Counted from the first letter of the stretch, positions 1 to 7,083 are shown. The stretch is 10,990 nucleotides of DNA from Cyanobacteria bacterium HKST-UBA02 (GCA_020431945.1 JAGQHH010000030.1:1-10990), one strand, 5' to 3'. Notes: generated from the sequence alone by a model not told the origin. Numbers and translations: made by a program.

Positions 1-165
1 TCGGTAGCCAATCTCACCAAGGAAGACGGTCTCTCTTTCATGGAAAAAGCCGAGAAACACCCGATTCATACAGAGATCACCACTTATGGGCTGGATCGGG
101 TCAACCAGGCGGTTGCCGACCTCCGGGCAGGAAAGCTCAACGGAGCCGCCGTCATCGAGATCTAG
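1..165 (+). CDS. Zinc-type alcohol dehydrogenase (MDR family), C-terminal fragment
   Basis: Only the last 54 codons are in the window; the frame is open from base 1 to a TAG at 163-165. The peptide starts SVANLTKEDG and ends with YGLDRVNQAVADLRAGKLNG followed by AAVIEI. The pattern L-x-x-x-N-x-A-x-x-D-L-x-x-G-x-x-x-G-A-A-V is the usual C-terminal end of zinc-dependent medium-chain alcohol dehydrogenases (AdhP/AdhA type), which oxidise alcohols with NAD(P)+ in the cytoplasm. The zinc ligands and Rossmann fold lie upstream and cannot be checked, so the substrate is unknown and a quinone-reductase-like relative cannot be excluded. The gene converges on the small membrane-protein gene at 174, with only 8 bases between the two stops. 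Confidence 0.7.
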   Translation, partial: SVANLTKEDGLSFMEKAEKHPIHTEITTYGLDRVNQAVADLRAGKLNGAAVIEI

Positions 166-173
166 TCCTAAAT

Positions 174-413
174 CTAATTCAGGTCCGGATCGGAGCTCCT
201 GCCGCCCCGTTCGGTATCCGTGACACTTGCTGCCTTGAGTTTGAGTAGGATGCGTTTGATCTCGCGCACTTCCTTGAAAGTATCCCCATCCGATTCGGCC
301 AGGGGAACCTCGAAATGACATTGCACATCACTCGACCGGGCTCTCATATAGAGATAGCCGAAAAACGCGATCAACGCCAGAGCCAGAAAAATGATAATGC
401 AAGACCAGAGCAT
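174..413 (-). CDS. Small single-pass membrane protein, function unknown
   Basis: 79 residues, not recognised as a known family. Residues about 2-22 form one strongly hydrophobic helix (CIIIFLALALIAFFGYLY), followed at once by basic residues (MRAR). This predicts an N-out/C-in membrane anchor with a soluble cytoplasmic tail. The tail has an acidic patch (AESDGD) and a short amphipathic segment (EVREIKRILLKLKAA). A good Shine-Dalgarno sequence, GAGGTGA on the minus strand (423-429), sits 7-9 bases before the ATG and supports both the gene and this start. It ends in TAG and converges with the alcohol dehydrogenase. It is divergent from the secreted protein gene at 500 across an 86-base AT-rich promoter region. 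Confidence 0.6.
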   Translation of the reverse strand: MLWSCIIIFLALALIAFFGYLYMRARSSDVQCHFEVPLAESDGDTFKEVREIKRILLKLKAASVTDTERGGRSSDPDLN

Positions 414-499
414 CGAGCGGTCACCTCGATTATATATATACCCTTATAGTGTCAGATAAGCTATCTTAAACACACGGAGCTGAAAGGAGAAAAGTCGAT
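414..499. promoter_or_regulatory. Divergent AT-rich promoter region
   Basis: This 86-base spacer lies between two genes that start away from each other. It holds a TA dinucleotide run (431-440) and overlapping -10-like hexamers on both strands: TATAGT on + (445-450) and TATAAG on - (448-443). It also has a small inverted repeat AGATA-AGC-TATCT near 454-466. No convincing -35 box is visible on either strand. The + gene has AGGAGA at 485-490, ten bases before its ATG. The - gene has GAGGTGA at 423-429. A shared bidirectional promoter is inferred from layout and the overlapping -10s only. Confidence 0.4.
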
Positions 500-796
500 A
501 TGAGAAAGGTCGCCTCGTTATTCCTGGCCCTGACAGTAGCTGCAGGGTTTTCCACCTTTGATGCGGCGCTAGCCAAAAACTACAACAAGAACTACAAAAA
601 ATATGTCAAGAATCAAGAGAAAATAGCCAGACGCGCAAGAAACAACTGGCATGACAGCGGCAATCACAATGGCCGGAACAACAATAGCTGGGGCAACGGT
701 GTCGGCTGGAAGAACGGCAAAGGACACTGGCACCGCAAGGGCAAAGGCAAAGGAAAACACAGAGTCAACTGGAATAACGGCAACGGACCTCGTTGA
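500..796 (+). CDS. Secreted small basic Asn/Gly/Lys/Trp-rich protein, function unknown
   Basis: 98 residues. Residues 1-25 are a typical Sec signal peptide: MRK, a hydrophobic core, then ALA at 23-25 before a likely cleavage. By my count the 73-residue mature part has 17 Asn, 12 Gly, 19 Lys/Arg, 5 His and 5 Trp, only 2 acidic residues and no Cys, so it is very basic. The first third is NYNKNYKKYVKN plus a basic helix-like KIARRAR. The rest is low-complexity with W50, W64, W70, W77 and W91 set in N-G-K-G contexts. A strong AGGAGA ribosome site fixes the start. Such a composition could suit binding to polyanions (nucleic acid, acidic polysaccharide, polyphosphate) outside the membrane, but that is inference; I recognise no family. 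Its TGA stop abuts the stop of the CPBP protease gene. Confidence 0.7.
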   Translation: MRKVASLFLALTVAAGFSTFDAALAKNYNKNYKKYVKNQEKIARRARNNWHDSGNHNGRNNNSWGNGVGWKNGKGHWHRKGKGKGKHRVNWNNGNGPR

Positions 797-1732
797 TCAC
801 TGCGATCTCTGATCCTGATCTTGCTCCCTATCCCTGAGACCAAGCGCCGGAGCCAGATCCTTGAACCTGGCTATAAGACAGGCCAACAGCACTCCGAAAA
901 CGAGACCCGAGAGACTCGACTCCGGTCCGAACAGCCCGCCGCCGAGTAGAAAGCCGGGCTCCAGTCTGGAGTGGACCAGAGCGGTTCCCAGGTCGTGGCC
1001 GGAGACATAAGCGCCGAATACCGGACCCTCGAAAAAATTCCAGGCCCAGTGGATACCTATCGGGAGCCAGAGATTCCGGCTTACCAGAAAAGCCAGATTG
1101 AGCGGCAAGCCTGACTCGAAAGAGAGGACGAGACATGAGAAAGCCTTATCGAAAAAGGGCAGCCCGTTGGCAGGATTGATCATATGGGCGAAGCCGAAGA
1201 TGAGGGAAGCGACTATCACACCACCGGTGGTGCCAATTCCTTTTTCCAGAGTCGAGAAAATGAATCCGCGGAAGACGACTTCTTCAAGCACCGCCACCAC
1301 CAGAAAGAAAATCAGATATGAAAAGACTCCGGGATCGAGAGCGACCGACTGGACTCGATAACCACCCAGAGCGAATATGCCACCAATAATGGCGACCACC
1401 AGAATAGCGCCAAGAACAAAACCCGCGAGCAAATTGGCGGGCATCCGCTCATTTTTGAGACCCAGGTCGGCCAGCAATTTTGTGTCGAATCGACCCGAGC
1501 AGACACAAATCAAAAGGAGCGCCATGACAAGGACGATAAGCTCCTGAACAGTATCCGCCATGCTTCCCAGGAAGCGAAAATCGATGCCGGTAGCGGCTAT
1601 AACCTGAAAAAGGAGCAGATACAATCCGATAAACAAGACGAAGAAAATGGCCACCCGAAGCAACGACCAGACGATCGTCCACCTGTCCATTTCTCCACTC
1701 GCCTTACTGCTCAAGTCTCCTGGCATCCTCAT
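797..1732 (-). CDS. CPBP-family intramembrane metalloprotease
   Basis: 311 residues and strongly hydrophobic, with several predicted membrane helices (about 20-47, 62-79, 100-122, 136-150 and more toward the C-terminus). The three signature motifs of the CPBP (CAAX protease / bacteriocin-processing, Rce1-like) family are in order: EEVVFR at 150-155 with paired Glu and Arg, FGFAH at 179-183, and HWAWN at 228-232. In this family the Glu and His residues bind the catalytic metal within the membrane. Bacterial members process peptides or act in bacteriocin self-immunity; the substrate here cannot be told. No prenylation or bacteriocin genes are visible nearby. The start is uncertain: the first ATG lacks a clear Shine-Dalgarno sequence, and Met3 and Met15 are alternatives. 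The tail (DREQDQDQRSQ) is polar. The gene is divergent from the SAM-HAT-like gene with a 20-base gap. Confidence 0.88.
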   Translation of the reverse strand: MRMPGDLSSKASGEMDRWTIVWSLLRVAIFFVLFIGLYLLLFQVIAATGIDFRFLGSMADTVQELIVLVMALLLICVCSGRFDTKLLADLGLKNERMPANLLAGFVLGAILVVAIIGGIFALGGYRVQSVALDPGVFSYLIFFLVVAVLEEVVFRGFIFSTLEKGIGTTGGVIVASLIFGFAHMINPANGLPFFDKAFSCLVLSFESGLPLNLAFLVSRNLWLPIGIHWAWNFFEGPVFGAYVSGHDLGTALVHSRLEPGFLLGGGLFGPESSLSGLVFGVLLACLIARFKDLAPALGLRDREQDQDQRSQ

Positions 1733-1752
1733 GATGACGTTTATGATAATAC

Positions 1753-2595
1753 ATGCAAGAATTGATCCCTCAAGGCGACTCTATTTACTCGATGACCAAA
1801 CTAGTTCATTTGATTTGCGATTACGGACCGGGCGATATGGCCTGGGCTGAGGTTACCGGCGCTTTCTATGCTCTGCTTCCCGACCATGTCAGGTTGCACG
1901 CCACCTCTGTACCGCCTTTCGATACCGTAGCCACCGGATTCATACTGGCGCAGCTGGCAAACGCCGACGAGCCCCTGAGACCGAGAGACACTATCATCTT
2001 CGCCAACACGGCTCCGCGTAAAGACAATCTCAAGGCACGCCACAATAACGAGGGTGAAGGTCTGCTCTTTTGCACTCTGAAAAACGGCGTCAATGTAGTT
2101 GCCGTCAATAGCGGCTACTCGCTGTCCTTTGTCCGCAACGATATTCTCGAGCTCTGGAGCACCACTGTGGAAGACTCTGGGAGCCAGTTTCGGTCGCGCG
2201 ATTTCTTTCCGCGCACCGTCGGTCAGGTAGCCCGGGAAGACTTCAGCTTTATCAACCACAAGCTCCAGCCTCTCGATACAATCATGGCCCCACCTTCGGA
2301 TGTGGTGGGTTATGTAGACTCCTTCGGCAATATCAAGACCACTATCCGGGTGGGCGACGAGCAGGTCTATAGTCTCAGCCCCGGAGACCGGGTCAAGGTG
2401 AGGATCGAGAGCCGCCTGCGCACAGCCACTGTGGCCACCGGCAGCTTCAATATCCTCGAGGGCGACCTCGCTTTCGCTCCCGGCAGCTCCGGTCATGGAA
2501 GCCGTTTCTGGGAGCTTTTCAAACGGGGAGGCTCGGCCTGGGAAGACTTCGGTCATCCGGCTAACGGCAGCCCCATCGAGATCACCCGGGCCTGA
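1753..2595 (+). CDS. Divergent SAM hydroxide adenosyltransferase-like (SAM-HAT/DUF62) protein
   Basis: 280 residues, near the usual length of the family, whose active members hydrolyse S-adenosylmethionine to adenosine and methionine (relatives chlorinate or fluorinate SAM). Recognisable landmarks are an N-terminal CDYGPGD (22-28, family FTDFG), the long helix before TVATGFILAQLA, FRSRDFFPRTV (146-156, family FHGRDxFAP), and DSFGN (189-193, family DxFGN) opening the C-terminal beta-barrel domain. The VDPGVG motif that carries the catalytic Asp is absent: the matching place reads FANTAPRKDN (83-92). The PDNG loop reads VNSG (118-121). Activity is therefore doubtful, and it may be a binding protein. 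Start: no clear Shine-Dalgarno at ATG 1753. Met14 (1792) matches the family N-terminus better and may be the true start. The TGA stop abuts the terminator of the opposing pilin gene. Confidence 0.72.
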   Translation: MQELIPQGDSIYSMTKLVHLICDYGPGDMAWAEVTGAFYALLPDHVRLHATSVPPFDTVATGFILAQLANADEPLRPRDTIIFANTAPRKDNLKARHNNEGEGLLFCTLKNGVNVVAVNSGYSLSFVRNDILELWSTTVEDSGSQFRSRDFFPRTVGQVAREDFSFINHKLQPLDTIMAPPSDVVGYVDSFGNIKTTIRVGDEQVYSLSPGDRVKVRIESRLRTATVATGSFNILEGDLAFAPGSSGHGSRFWELFKRGGSAWEDFGHPANGSPIEITRA

Positions 2596-2597
2596 AT

Positions 2598-2629
2598 AAA
2601 AAAACGGTCCTGCCCTCGGGACAGGACCG
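2598..2629 (-). terminator. Rho-independent terminator of the pilin gene
   Basis: Bases 2605-2629 form a GC-rich hairpin: eight paired bases, one C/A mismatch, two more G-C pairs and a TCG loop. The run of seven A at 2598-2604 becomes a U tract directly after the hairpin in a minus-strand transcript. This is the layout of an intrinsic terminator for the leftward pilin transcript. For the rightward gene ending at 2595 there is no T tract after the stem, so any effect in that direction would be weak. Confidence 0.85.
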
Positions 2630-2657
2630 ACTTAAAGACTGGATCGGATCGAACGCT

Positions 2658-2894
2658 CTAGTCGAGAACCCAGGGAGTAGCGCTGGGATTGACTGTGAAG
2701 CCCTGGTGCGTCGCTTTCTGACCGTTGTAGTTGAGAGCATCCTGGACGTTGCGGATCATATCGCCGCAGATATGTCCCAGAACTCCCAGAGCCACCATGC
2801 AAAGAGCGGCGACAGCGCCGATACCGATGGCATATTCGACCATGCTCTGACCGCTTTGACTTCTTCTTGCTTTCGTCTCTCTAATTGATTTCAT
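2658..2894 (-). CDS. Flp/type IVb-like pilin (class III signal peptide protein)
   Basis: 78 residues. A short basic leader (MKSIRETKARRSQSG) is followed by QSMVEYAIGIGAVAALCMVA and further hydrophobic residues. Cleavage after Gly15 puts Glu at mature position +5, the hallmark of type IV prepilin processing, and the G-Q-S-M-V-E-Y-A context is typical of Flp/Tad-type pilins and TadE-like pseudopilins. The hydrophobic helix (about 18-43) would anchor the subunit in the membrane and pack in the filament core. The remaining ~35 residues are short and polar. A minus-strand GAGGGA (2902-2907) precedes the ATG. No prepilin peptidase (TadV), ATPase (TadA) or secretin is in the window, so its assembly machinery must lie elsewhere. 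It sits 104 bases downstream of xpt with its own terminator, and is probably its own transcript or a weakly linked tail of that operon. Confidence 0.8.
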   Translation of the reverse strand: MKSIRETKARRSQSGQSMVEYAIGIGAVAALCMVALGVLGHICGDMIRNVQDALNYNGQKATHQGFTVNPSATPWVLD

Positions 2895-2998
2895 TTCCGG
2901 GTCCCTCTTCTAATGCAGCAAACTCTCAGACTGCAGAGAATATCACTGAAGCGTCAAAATGGAAACCGTTTTCATTTTTGTTTAACCGGAATTAATTT
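2895..2998 (-). promoter_or_regulatory. Intergenic region with putative pilin promoter and weak hairpin
   Basis: The spacer is AT-rich. Reading leftward, TGA-TATTCT (2945-2937) resembles an extended -10 box and would place the transcript start some 35-40 bases before the pilin ATG. A nearby TTGACG (2957-2952) is too close to be its -35. An A/T-rich hairpin (2956-2965 with 2969-2978, loop CCG) lies just after xpt and could weakly end that transcript. All of this is by eye. Confidence 0.3.
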
Positions 2999-3574
2999 TT
3001 AGCAGGTGCCAAAGACCACACGGTCGCCGTCGAATCGATCGATCACCGCCAGGGAAACAACCGGGCAGGTAACGCCGGACAGCACCTGACGCCCGCCCTC
3101 GAAAGACTTCTCGATCACGGTCCCGATACCGACTACGGTGGCACCGCTGCTCTCGGTAAGACGGACAAGAGCACTGAGCGTGCTTGCCGTGGCCAGGAAA
3201 TCATCGAGGATGAGAACCCTGTCTCCACTGTCCAGATACTCGGAGGAGACCACCAGCTCGACCTTGCCGCCATGGGTGCGGGACGCAGCAGACTCCCGGT
3301 AGTCGTTTCTGGCCATGGTCACCGGCTTGTTCTTGCGTGCAAAAACAATCGGCACAGCCAGACACATTCCGGCAGCCAGGGCCGGAGCGATACCACTGGT
3401 CTCGGCAGTAAGAATTCTCGTCGGTCTGGTATCGGCGAAGATCCGGGAGAACTCCTCGCCTATCTGTTTCATCAAGATAGGATCGATCTGGTGGTTCATG
3501 AAAGAGTCGACTTTGAGAATGCCGCCTCCCAGGACCTTTCCGTCTTTCAAAATGCGCTCTTTGAGGACTTCCAT
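2999..3574 (-). CDS. xpt: Xanthine phosphoribosyltransferase
   Basis: 191 residues, matching the length of Bacillus-type Xpt (about 194). This cytoplasmic purine-salvage enzyme joins xanthine to PRPP, giving XMP and pyrophosphate. It shows the family landmarks in order: LKVDSFMNHQIDP (20-32), ETSGIAPA (58-65), VPIVFARKNK (74-83), the PRPP-binding loop VLILDDFLATAST (120-132), and GIGTVIEKSFEGGR. The two adjacent Asp in the PRPP loop are intact, so the enzyme should be active. It starts 8 bases after the tricorn stop. Its AGGA ribosome site (3581-3584) overlaps the tricorn TAG, which points to one transcript and translational coupling. There is no room for a purine riboswitch directly upstream, unlike many Firmicute xpt genes, so control must come from the operon promoter. 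It ends in TAA. Confidence 0.93.
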   Translation of the reverse strand: MEVLKERILKDGKVLGGGILKVDSFMNHQIDPILMKQIGEEFSRIFADTRPTRILTAETSGIAPALAAGMCLAVPIVFARKNKPVTMARNDYRESAASRTHGGKVELVVSSEYLDSGDRVLILDDFLATASTLSALVRLTESSGATVVGIGTVIEKSFEGGRQVLSGVTCPVVSLAVIDRFDGDRVVFGTC

Positions 3575-3582
3575 AAGAGTTC

Positions 3583-6500
3583 CTATCTGCCTGTTCTTCG
3601 GGTCGATTTGCGCGTACGTGGAGTAGCCGTTTTGCCGCTCCCTGCTTTCTTTGCTCCGGATTTCTTTCGGGCGGTGCTCGCCTTCCTGGACGGTCTTCCA
3701 TTTCTTCTGCCGTTGGGAGAGTCAGGAAGAGGCAGGCTGGGCTTCTGCGAGAAATCGGGAAGCTTGAAGGGCTTCGACTTGAGGTCCTTCTGAATCAGCT
3801 CTATGGCTCTGTCCATTTGGGGATCACGCCCGGCCTCGAAATCATGCGGAGGAATATCCACGACATAATCCGGATCGGTTCCGTAGTTTTCGACTCCCCA
3901 TCCGACATCGGCGAACCAGAAAGAGAATTCCGGTTGAGTCGTGATAGTGCCATCCACCAGACGGTGACGCGGCCAGATGCCGATGACACCACCCCAGGTG
4001 CGCCGCCCGACCAGGGGACCGAGCTTGTAGAGCTTGAAACAGTGGCTGAAGATGTCTCCGTCCGAGCCGGCGAATTCGTTGGTGAGCGCCACCATGGGAC
4101 CGGCCACCGACTCCTGGGGATAAGGATGCGGCGGTCCCCAGCGGCTGACATCGTAACCCACTCGCTTTCTCGCCAGCTTCTCGAGCAAGAGAGGCGAAAC
4201 ATGACCACCACGATTGTAGCGAACATCCACCACCAGTCCCTCCCGATTCACCTCGGCGAGATAACCGCGATGAAATTCGGCGAAGCCCATGGGTCCCATA
4301 TCCGGAATGTGGATATAGCCGATTCGGCCCCGGGTCTTCTCATGCACATAACGGCGGTTGCTCTCGACCCAGTCACGGTAGCGCAGGGCGCGCTCATGCC
4401 TGAGAGTCTTGACCGTCACCGTCCGAGGTCTGGACCTGCCGGTCACCAGGGTGAGAGATACCTCTTTGCCGGCTTGATTCAGGAGAAGCTCACCCACCGA
4501 AAGCTCGGCACTGACCTGATAGCCATTCACCGCCAGGATCACATCGCCCTCGCCGACATCCAACCCCGGTCGTAGAAGCGGTGAGGAAGCATCGCCGTCC
4601 CAGCTGTCGCCCCGGCAGATCCGCTCGATCTTATAGCCCTTGCGTCTGGCATCCCAGCTCAGATCCGCCCCGAGAAAACCCTGCCTGTACCAGGGAGAGC
4701 GCCGGTAGTCTCCGCCCATCTCATAAGCATGGGAAGTGCCCAGCTCGCCCTGCATCTCCCAGATCAGATCCGAGACCTCGGAGCGAGTCCTGATCCGGTG
4801 AAGCAGGCAGGAGTATTTATCACGAACGAGATCCCAGTCGATATCAGACATGCGCTCATCCCAGAAATGCTCTTTCTGGAGACGCCATGCCTCGTCGTAC
4901 ATCTGAGCCCATTCAGCCTGGGGAGAGACCAGGACCTGCGCCCGACCGAGATCGAGCAAGCCGGTCTCCCGGCCGATGTTGCTTGGAATCTGCGGTTGGC
5001 GCCCGTCTCCGGGAATCTTCTCGGAGGCGTCCACAGCCCTTATCCTCTTGCCGGATCGATAATAGAGAGTCTGGTAGTCGAAACTCAGCTTCAACTCATT
5101 GATCTCTCTGAAGATCACACCGCTCTTCTCGTCTTCGAAGTCATAGGCCATCAGATTGGCCTTCAGCCGATCCTCGTCATACCAGGAGAAGTCGGGTCTG
5201 ATGCCCTGGACCGGATAAAGGGTGAAAAGAGCCCTGCCCCGGGCCCCGATTATCTGGCCGTAGCGCCCCTCGGGAACCGGGAAAGCAAGAACTCGCGACT
5301 CGATACCGTCGAAGTCTATTTTCAGAGGCGGTGCTTTCTGGGCTGCCGGCTTCTTGCGGCGCTTGCCTCTCTCGAACTCGCTCTTGAGCTCGCGATAAGC
5401 CTCGTCGAGGGCTTTCTTGTAAAGACGCTTCATCTGAGCATCACCACTGGCGGTGCGTGATGCTGTCGTTTTCCGGGAGGGCTCCGGCTGCGGTCGGGAA
5501 GGCTTTCTTCCAGGGATCGCGCGAGGCTCGCTCAGGAAGGGCGAAGGTACATCCTTTCGCAGTGTCACCAGGAAAGGTCTGCGCCCCTTGGGAAATCCAT
5601 AGTCGAAGGACATGGAGTCGAGAACCGGATAGAAGTCCCGGGAACCGAGGAAATAAAGATACCGGCCATCCGGGTCCCAGGAAGGGGCGACATCGGCCCG
5701 CACGGGCTCGGTGATATCGTGCTTCGCTCCGGTGGAGGCGTTGACCACCCGGATAATGAAAAGATCCGGGTGGGAGGCCCAGCTATAGGCGATCCAGGTC
5801 GAATCAGGCGACCATTCGAAACCGGCGATACGCTCGGCAGGGCTCCGGTCGAGGATCTTGACCGAGCCCTTCTCGATATCGACCACGATCAGCTCATAGC
5901 GGTGATTGCTCATGGCCACTCGAGTGCCGTCGCCGGATACGGAAAGAGCGGTAATGCGACCGATTTCCTTGCTGGTGATCAGGCGAGGCGGATGGCTCTG
6001 GTCGGCATAGTGCAGCTCGAGACGCTCGTAGCCATCACGATCGTTGAGCACCACGAAACGCTTGCCGTCGGGAAGCCACTCGCAGAGCCGGTAGCGGACC
6101 CGGCTCCCTTCGCCGTGCTGCAGGACAGGACCTTCGAAATTGCCCAGGGTGAGGGGCTGGCCGCGCATGATCAGAGCCACCGAATGACCATCCGGATGCG
6201 GGCTGTAGTCCTCGAGATATTCTGAGGCCCGGACGAATTTGCGCTGGATCTGGTAAGTACTGGCAGGCGCGCGCACATCGACTCTGGTTTCTTTGCCAGT
6301 TCGGGGATCGAAAACGAAGATGTCACCACCGGCGGTGTAGGCTATGCGCTTGCCGTCAGTAGAAGGGAAGCGGACAAAATAGCGATCCTGATTAGTGTGC
6401 TTTTCGAGATCACTCCCGTCCGAGCGGCATGAATAGATGTTGCCTATTCCTTCGTGGTCGGACAGAAAGTAGACGCGCTCGCCGATGAACATCGGCCAGA

Positions 6501-7083
6501 CGGCATTGCCCTCGAGGTCTACCAGGCGCTCGAATTTCCCTTTGCCGCGGCGGTCGATCCAGATATCACCCCTGGTGCCTCCCCGGTAGCGTTTCCAGCG
6601 AGCCGGATCGGATGCATTGCGTCCGACCACGGCCCGTCCATCCGGTCTCAAATCGAACGAAGCTACGTGCCCCCAGTGAAAACACTCCGGGGAGCCGCCC
6701 GCCGCTGAAATCCGGAAAGCGTCGGTGGCCCGGAAGAAAGCCTGGCTGTCATCGCAGATGAAATGCACACTCTGAGAGTCGCTCGACCAGCCCACGACAT
6801 TGAGGACATCGGCACCCAGATAAGTGAGGCGTCTGGGAAGCCCTCCTTCGGAAGGGATGAGAAACACCTCGGGATGTCCTTCCTCCCGGCCGACGAAAGC
6901 TACATATTTGCCGTCCGGAGAGACCCGGGGCATGGAGAATTCCCCACGCCCCGTAGTCAATCGCTGGGCCGCTCCACCCCCTGCCGGCACGGACCAGATG
7001 TCGTCCTCGCAGACGAAAAAGACCCGGTCTCCGGCTATTGCAGCGAAGCGGTAATAGCCGTCGTGGTGATCGATGATACTCAT
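3583..7083 (-). CDS. Tricorn protease homologue (S41 family)
   Basis: 1166 residues, slightly longer than archaeal tricorn (about 1070). Tricorn is a large cytoplasmic peptidase that cuts proteasome-type products into short peptides. Domains in order: a six-bladed TolB-like beta-propeller (about 1-280), a second propeller (about 285-650), a helical C1 domain (about 725-800), a PDZ domain starting near LLRPGLDVGEGDVILAVNG (836 on), and the S41 catalytic domain (to about 1100). The catalytic residues are all present: S784/H785 in GTSHAYE, nucleophile S1007 in AGSDGD, and E1065 in VENYG, spaced as in the Thermoplasma enzyme. Unusual parts are a charged, Pro-rich linker at about 505-590 and a 43-residue Lys/Arg-rich tail (1124-1166). 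The start has only a weak AGG upstream. It lies between the VOC gene (42-base gap) and xpt (8-base gap), so probably in their operon. Confidence 0.93.
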   Translation of the reverse strand: MSIIDHHDGYYRFAAIAGDRVFFVCEDDIWSVPAGGGAAQRLTTGRGEFSMPRVSPDGKYVAFVGREEGHPEVFLIPSEGGLPRRLTYLGADVLNVVGWSSDSQSVHFICDDSQAFFRATDAFRISAAGGSPECFHWGHVASFDLRPDGRAVVGRNASDPARWKRYRGGTRGDIWIDRRGKGKFERLVDLEGNAVWPMFIGERVYFLSDHEGIGNIYSCRSDGSDLEKHTNQDRYFVRFPSTDGKRIAYTAGGDIFVFDPRTGKETRVDVRAPASTYQIQRKFVRASEYLEDYSPHPDGHSVALIMRGQPLTLGNFEGPVLQHGEGSRVRYRLCEWLPDGKRFVVLNDRDGYERLELHYADQSHPPRLITSKEIGRITALSVSGDGTRVAMSNHRYELIVVDIEKGSVKILDRSPAERIAGFEWSPDSTWIAYSWASHPDLFIIRVVNASTGAKHDITEPVRADVAPSWDPDGRYLYFLGSRDFYPVLDSMSFDYGFPKGRRPFLVTLRKDVPSPFLSEPRAIPGRKPSRPQPEPSRKTTASRTASGDAQMKRLYKKALDEAYRELKSEFERGKRRKKPAAQKAPPLKIDFDGIESRVLAFPVPEGRYGQIIGARGRALFTLYPVQGIRPDFSWYDEDRLKANLMAYDFEDEKSGVIFREINELKLSFDYQTLYYRSGKRIRAVDASEKIPGDGRQPQIPSNIGRETGLLDLGRAQVLVSPQAEWAQMYDEAWRLQKEHFWDERMSDIDWDLVRDKYSCLLHRIRTRSEVSDLIWEMQGELGTSHAYEMGGDYRRSPWYRQGFLGADLSWDARRKGYKIERICRGDSWDGDASSPLLRPGLDVGEGDVILAVNGYQVSAELSVGELLLNQAGKEVSLTLVTGRSRPRTVTVKTLRHERALRYRDWVESNRRYVHEKTRGRIGYIHIPDMGPMGFAEFHRGYLAEVNREGLVVDVRYNRGGHVSPLLLEKLARKRVGYDVSRWGPPHPYPQESVAGPMVALTNEFAGSDGDIFSHCFKLYKLGPLVGRRTWGGVIGIWPRHRLVDGTITTQPEFSFWFADVGWGVENYGTDPDYVVDIPPHDFEAGRDPQMDRAIELIQKDLKSKPFKLPDFSQKPSLPLPDSPNGRRNGRPSRKASTARKKSGAKKAGSGKTATPRTRKSTRRTGR

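Noticed and set aside
1801..2556. 251-residue minus-strand open frame inside the SAM-HAT-like gene
   Set aside because: It is fully antisense to a gene with recognisable family motifs, has no ribosome site I can see and no recognisable domain.
3272..3793. 173-residue plus-strand open frame across the xpt-tricorn junction
   Set aside because: It is antisense to both the PRPP-transferase motifs and the tricorn tail; no domain recognised.
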